A stretch of 64,000 nucleotides of DNA from Micromonospora rhizosphaerae. Its GTDB lineage: Bacteria > Actinomycetota > Actinomycetes > Mycobacteriales > Micromonosporaceae. A program made the translations under genes and the position numbers. Positions 61,584 to 64,000 of this stretch are shown here, piece after piece. Numbering within the stretch: the stretch's first letter is position 1; each line of letters starts with the position of its first letter. The notes beneath the pieces are model-generated. The model was given only the letters and a program-made list of their open reading frames with translations. It did not search any database and was not told the DNA's origin. The stretch lies in contig NZ_FMHV01000002.1 in assembly GCF_900091465.1 (NCBI RefSeq), positions 2,046,001 to 2,110,000 of the forward strand. Direction: 5' to 3'.

Positions 61584-62770
61584 TGCGGCACTCCGTTGTA
61601 CAGAACCTGGCGGATCAGTGGCACACCCGGTCGGTAGGCCAGGTGCAGGTGGGATGGGGCGTCGAGGATCATGAGGTCGGCCCGGGCGCCGGGCCGCAGC
61701 CGTCCGACGTCGTCGCGGCGCAGCGCCATCGCGCCGCCGGCGGTCGCGGCCCAGACCGCCTCCGCCGGGGTCATCCGCATCTCGCGCACGGCGAGCGCGA
61801 TGCAGAACGGCATCGACGAGGTGTACGACGACCCGGGGTTGCAGTCGGTGGCCAGCGCCACGGCCACCCCGGCGTCGAGCAGCCGACGGGCGTCCGGGTA
61901 CGGCGACCGGGTGGAGAATTCCGCGCCCGGCAGCAGGGTGGCGACGGTGGCCGTCCCCGCCCCCTCCGTCCCGGTCGAGACCAGCGCGTCGATGTCGGCG
62001 TCGGTGAGGTGGGTGCAGTGGTCGACGCTGGCCGCGCCGAGTTCCACTCCGAGCTGCACGCCCGGGCCGGGGCCGAGCTGGTTGGCGTGCACCCGTACGC
62101 CCAGCCCGACCGCCTGCCCGCAGGCGAGGATGGCCCGGGCGTGGTCCACGTCGAAGGCGCCCCGCTCGCAGAAGACGTCGATCCAGCGCGCGTACGGGGC
62201 CGCGGCGGCCAGCATCGGCCCGCAGACCATCCCCACGTAGTCGTCGGGGCGGTGGGCGTACTCGGCGGGGACGACGTGCGCGCCGAGGAACGTCGTCTCC
62301 TCGGTGAACTCGGCGGCGATCCGCAGCGAACGGGCCTCGTCGGCGACGGTGAGCCCGTACCCGCTCTTGATCTCGATGGTGGTGGTGCCCTGCCGCATCG
62401 CCTCGGCGCGCAGCCGGCGCACGGTGGCCCGCAGCTCGTCGTCGGAGGCGGCCCGGGTCGCGCCCACCGTGGTCCGGATACCGCCCCCGGTGTACGGCTG
62501 GCCGGCCATCCGGGCGGCGAACTCGGCGGCCCGGTCCCCGGCGAAGACCAGGTGGGCGTGGCTGTCCACGAAGCCGGGGAGCACGGCCGCGCCCTCGGCG
62601 TCGATCCGCCGGTCGGCGGCCGGGGCGTCCCGGGCCGGTCCGATCCAGGCCACCTGGCCGTCCTCCACCAGCAGGGCGCTGTTCCGGCGGATACCCAGCG
62701 GCCCGGCCTCACCGCCGCCGACCACGTTGGTGACCAGCTCGCCGATGTTGTCGACCAGCAGGCTGCTCAT
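61571..62770 (-). CDS. hutI: Imidazolonepropionase
   Basis: A 399-aa amidohydrolase that opens imidazolone-propionate to formiminoglutamate. Metal site: the HxH motif is in [19 protein letters not shown]; further His ligands are in [10 protein letters not shown] and DHCTHLTD, and the Asp is in [10 protein letters not shown]. The upstream strand AVLPGF is typical. ATG 62770. The gene lies between hutF (58 bases) and hutH (overlap) and is one of three genes of the operon. HutU (urocanase) is not in the window. Confidence 0.96.
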   Translation of the reverse strand: MSSLLVDNIGELVTNVVGGGEAGPLGIRRNSALLVEDGQVAWIGPARDAPAADRRIDAEGAAVLPGFVDSHAHLVFAGDRAAEFAARMAGQPYTGGGIRTTVGATRAASDDELRATVRRLRAEAMRQGTTTIEIKSGYGLTVADEARSLRIAAEFTEETTFLGAHVVPAEYAHRPDDYVGMVCGPMLAAAAPYARWIDVFCERGAFDVDHARAILACGQAVGLGVRVHANQLGPGPGVQLGVELGAASVDHCTHLTDADIDALVSTGTEGAGTATVATLLPGAEFSTRSPYPDARRLLDAGVAVALATDCNPGSSYTSSMPFCIALAVREMRMTPAEAVWAATAGGAMALRRDDVGRLRPGARADLMILDAPSHLHLAYRPGVPLIRQVLYNGVPQCRP

Positions 62771-62828
62771 CCCGTGCCTTCTTCCGTTCGCGACTGCGGG
62801 GCTCGCAAACCCGGCTCACTCCTCGCGC

Positions 62829-64000
62829 TCACGAGGTCACCTCCTCGATGGCCGCGCGCAGTTCGGTCGGCACGTCCACGGTCTGGTGCCGCCCGTCGGC
62901 GACCACGACCCGCCCGTCCACCACCACATGGGTGACGTCGGCCGCGGTGGCCGCGAAGAACACCCCGACCGGTGGCGCGCCGGCGGTGCGGGCGCTGTCC
63001 AGGCGTACGGTGACCAGGTCGGCCCGGTCGCCGACGGCCAGCCGGCCGGCGTCCCCCCAGCCCAGCGCGGCGTGCCCGGCGACGGTGGCGGCGGTCAGCA
63101 GCTCGGCGGCGGTGAAGTGCCCGCGCCTGCGGGTGCGCAGCCGCTCGTCCAGCTCCACCGCCCGGGCCTCCTCGAAGAGGTCGACCACGGCGTGGCTGTC
63201 GCTGCCCAGGCTGAGCGGGCTGCCCGCCTCGGCCATCCGCCGGGCCGGACCGATCCCGTCGGCCAGGTCCCGTTCGGTGGTGGGGCAGAGGCAGACGCCG
63301 GTCCGGCTCTCCCCGAGCAGCGCCAGGTCCGCGCCGGTGGGATGGGTCGCATGGACGGCGGTGGTGTGCGGCCCGAGCACCCCGTGATCGGCGAGCAGCC
63401 GGGTCGGGGTGCAGCCGTGGGCCGCGCGGCAGGCGTCGTTCTCGGCGGGCTGCTCGGAGAGGTGGGCGTGCAGCGGTGCGCCCCGCCGGTCCGCCCAGCC
63501 GGCCACCGTGGCGAGCTGTTCGGCGGGCACCGCCCGCACCGAGTGGATCGCCGCGCCGACCCGGGCGTGCTCGTTCTCGGGATTGAACGCGCTGACCCGC
63601 TCCGCCCAGCGCAGCGCGTCGCCGTCGCCGAACCGCTGCTGCGGCCCGGTCAGCGGCTCACCGTCCACGGTGGCGGTGAGGTAGCAGGTGTCCAGCAGGG
63701 TGATCCGGATGCCGGCCTGGGCGGCGGCCTCGACCAGTGCCGCGGACATCGCGTTCGGGTCGGCGTACGGCGTCCCGTTGGGGCCGTGGTGCAGGTAGTG
63801 GAACTCGCCGACGCAGGTGATCCCGGCGAGCGCCATCTCCGCGTACGCGGCCCGGGCCAGGGCCAGGTAGGAGTCCGGGTCGAGCCGCTGGGCGACGTCG
63901 TACATGACTTCCCGCCAGGTCCAGAAGTCGCCCCGGCCGCCGTGGGTGCGGCCGCGCAGCGCCCGGTGGAAGGCGTGCGAGTGTGCGTTGGCGAGCCCGG
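62829..64000 (-). CDS. hutF: Formimidoylglutamate deiminase, N-terminus off window
   Basis: About 389 residues plus the stop are present; the 5' part lies beyond base 64000. It is an amidohydrolase with GLANAHSHAFHRALRGRTHG (metal HxH), a FWTWREVMY segment, GEFHYLHHG, HLSEQPAENDAC, HATHPTGADLALL and GSDSHAVVDLFEEAR. This set matches formimidoylglutamate deiminase, which makes N-formylglutamate and ammonia, and points to the HutF/HutG route instead of a one-step formiminoglutamase. Same strand as, and 58 bases before, hutI. Confidence 0.93.
   Translation of the reverse strand, partial: GLANAHSHAFHRALRGRTHGGRGDFWTWREVMYDVAQRLDPDSYLALARAAYAEMALAGITCVGEFHYLHHGPNGTPYADPNAMSAALVEAAAQAGIRITLLDTCYLTATVDGEPLTGPQQRFGDGDALRWAERVSAFNPENEHARVGAAIHSVRAVPAEQLATVAGWADRRGAPLHAHLSEQPAENDACRAAHGCTPTRLLADHGVLGPHTTAVHATHPTGADLALLGESRTGVCLCPTTERDLADGIGPARRMAEAGSPLSLGSDSHAVVDLFEEARAVELDERLRTRRRGHFTAAELLTAATVAGHAALGWGDAGRLAVGDRADLVTVRLDSARTAGAPPVGVFFAATAADVTHVVVDGRVVVADGRHQTVDVPTELRAAIEEVTS

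Overview
The window is chromosomal DNA of a high-GC actinomycete, most likely Micromonosporaceae (Micromonospora or a close relative). Support comes from the very strong G/C bias at third codon positions, frequent GTG starts, leaderless-looking promoters, F420/deazaflavin-type oxidoreductases, and a mycobacterial-type clpS-DUF2017-mec-cysO-cysM-MBL-rph-rdgB block. I see no tRNA, rRNA, CRISPR array or transposase. I call 61 protein-coding loci: both end genes run off the window, and one internal gene carries an apparent frameshift.

Layout. (1) 1-13.3 kb, accessory: a partial membrane protein (minus), a large AAA signalling ATPase, a divergent aldo/keto reductase/MocR pair, a DrrAB-like exporter with an FMN reductase, a GNAT, then a second membrane protein (10978-12777) that is a diverged paralogue of the partial gene at the left edge, coupled to a small coiled-coil-like gene. 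(2) 13.3-20.1 kb: regulator/enzyme pairs (SDR with an XRE regulator; LysR with a beta-lactamase-like serine hydrolase), a Tat-exported metallo-hydrolase, TM2 and DUF1697 proteins. (3) 20.3-27.6 kb, the most unusual part: a ParA-like ATPase with a SAP/Rho-N-like partner, a divergent AAA ATPase preceded by a tandem 15-bp repeat, a zinc DD-peptidase, a caspase/CHAT-like protein, and two adjacent genes (a two-TM membrane protein and a 118-aa helical protein) that share an N-terminal Gly/Asn/Gln-rich motif resembling homotypic amyloid-type signalling motifs. (4) 27.7-46.2 kb: small redox enzymes, serine hydrolase, pentapeptide protein, a frameshifted anchored protein, DacB, a Cys-less HesB-like protein, T4-beta-like protein, cupin, GH15 glucanase, threonine-synthase-like enzyme, a LigD-like protein with a degenerate ligase site, aldo/keto reductase, FAD monooxygenase and CtaD. 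(5) 46.2-47.05 kb: gene-free, low-complexity DNA with a large palindromic repeat. (6) 47-64 kb, core metabolism: MFS transporter, pncA and pncB (NAD salvage) behind a LuxR-type ATPase, a GTPase-like protein, the clpS to rdgB block including CysO-dependent cysteine synthesis, and hutH-hutI-hutF for histidine breakdown.

Functional links: Mec, CysO and CysM form a sulfur-carrier cysteine pathway, but this CysO has a repeat-encoded 50-residue tail after its Gly-Gly. PncA and PncB convert nicotinamide to nicotinate mononucleotide. HutH, HutI and HutF belong to the formylglutamate-type histidine route. The module at 25.0-27.6 kb is the best candidate for an undescribed system: a possible membrane sensor, small helical partner and protease-fold protein. 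Functional statements are inferred from reading the sequence by eye; no database search was run.
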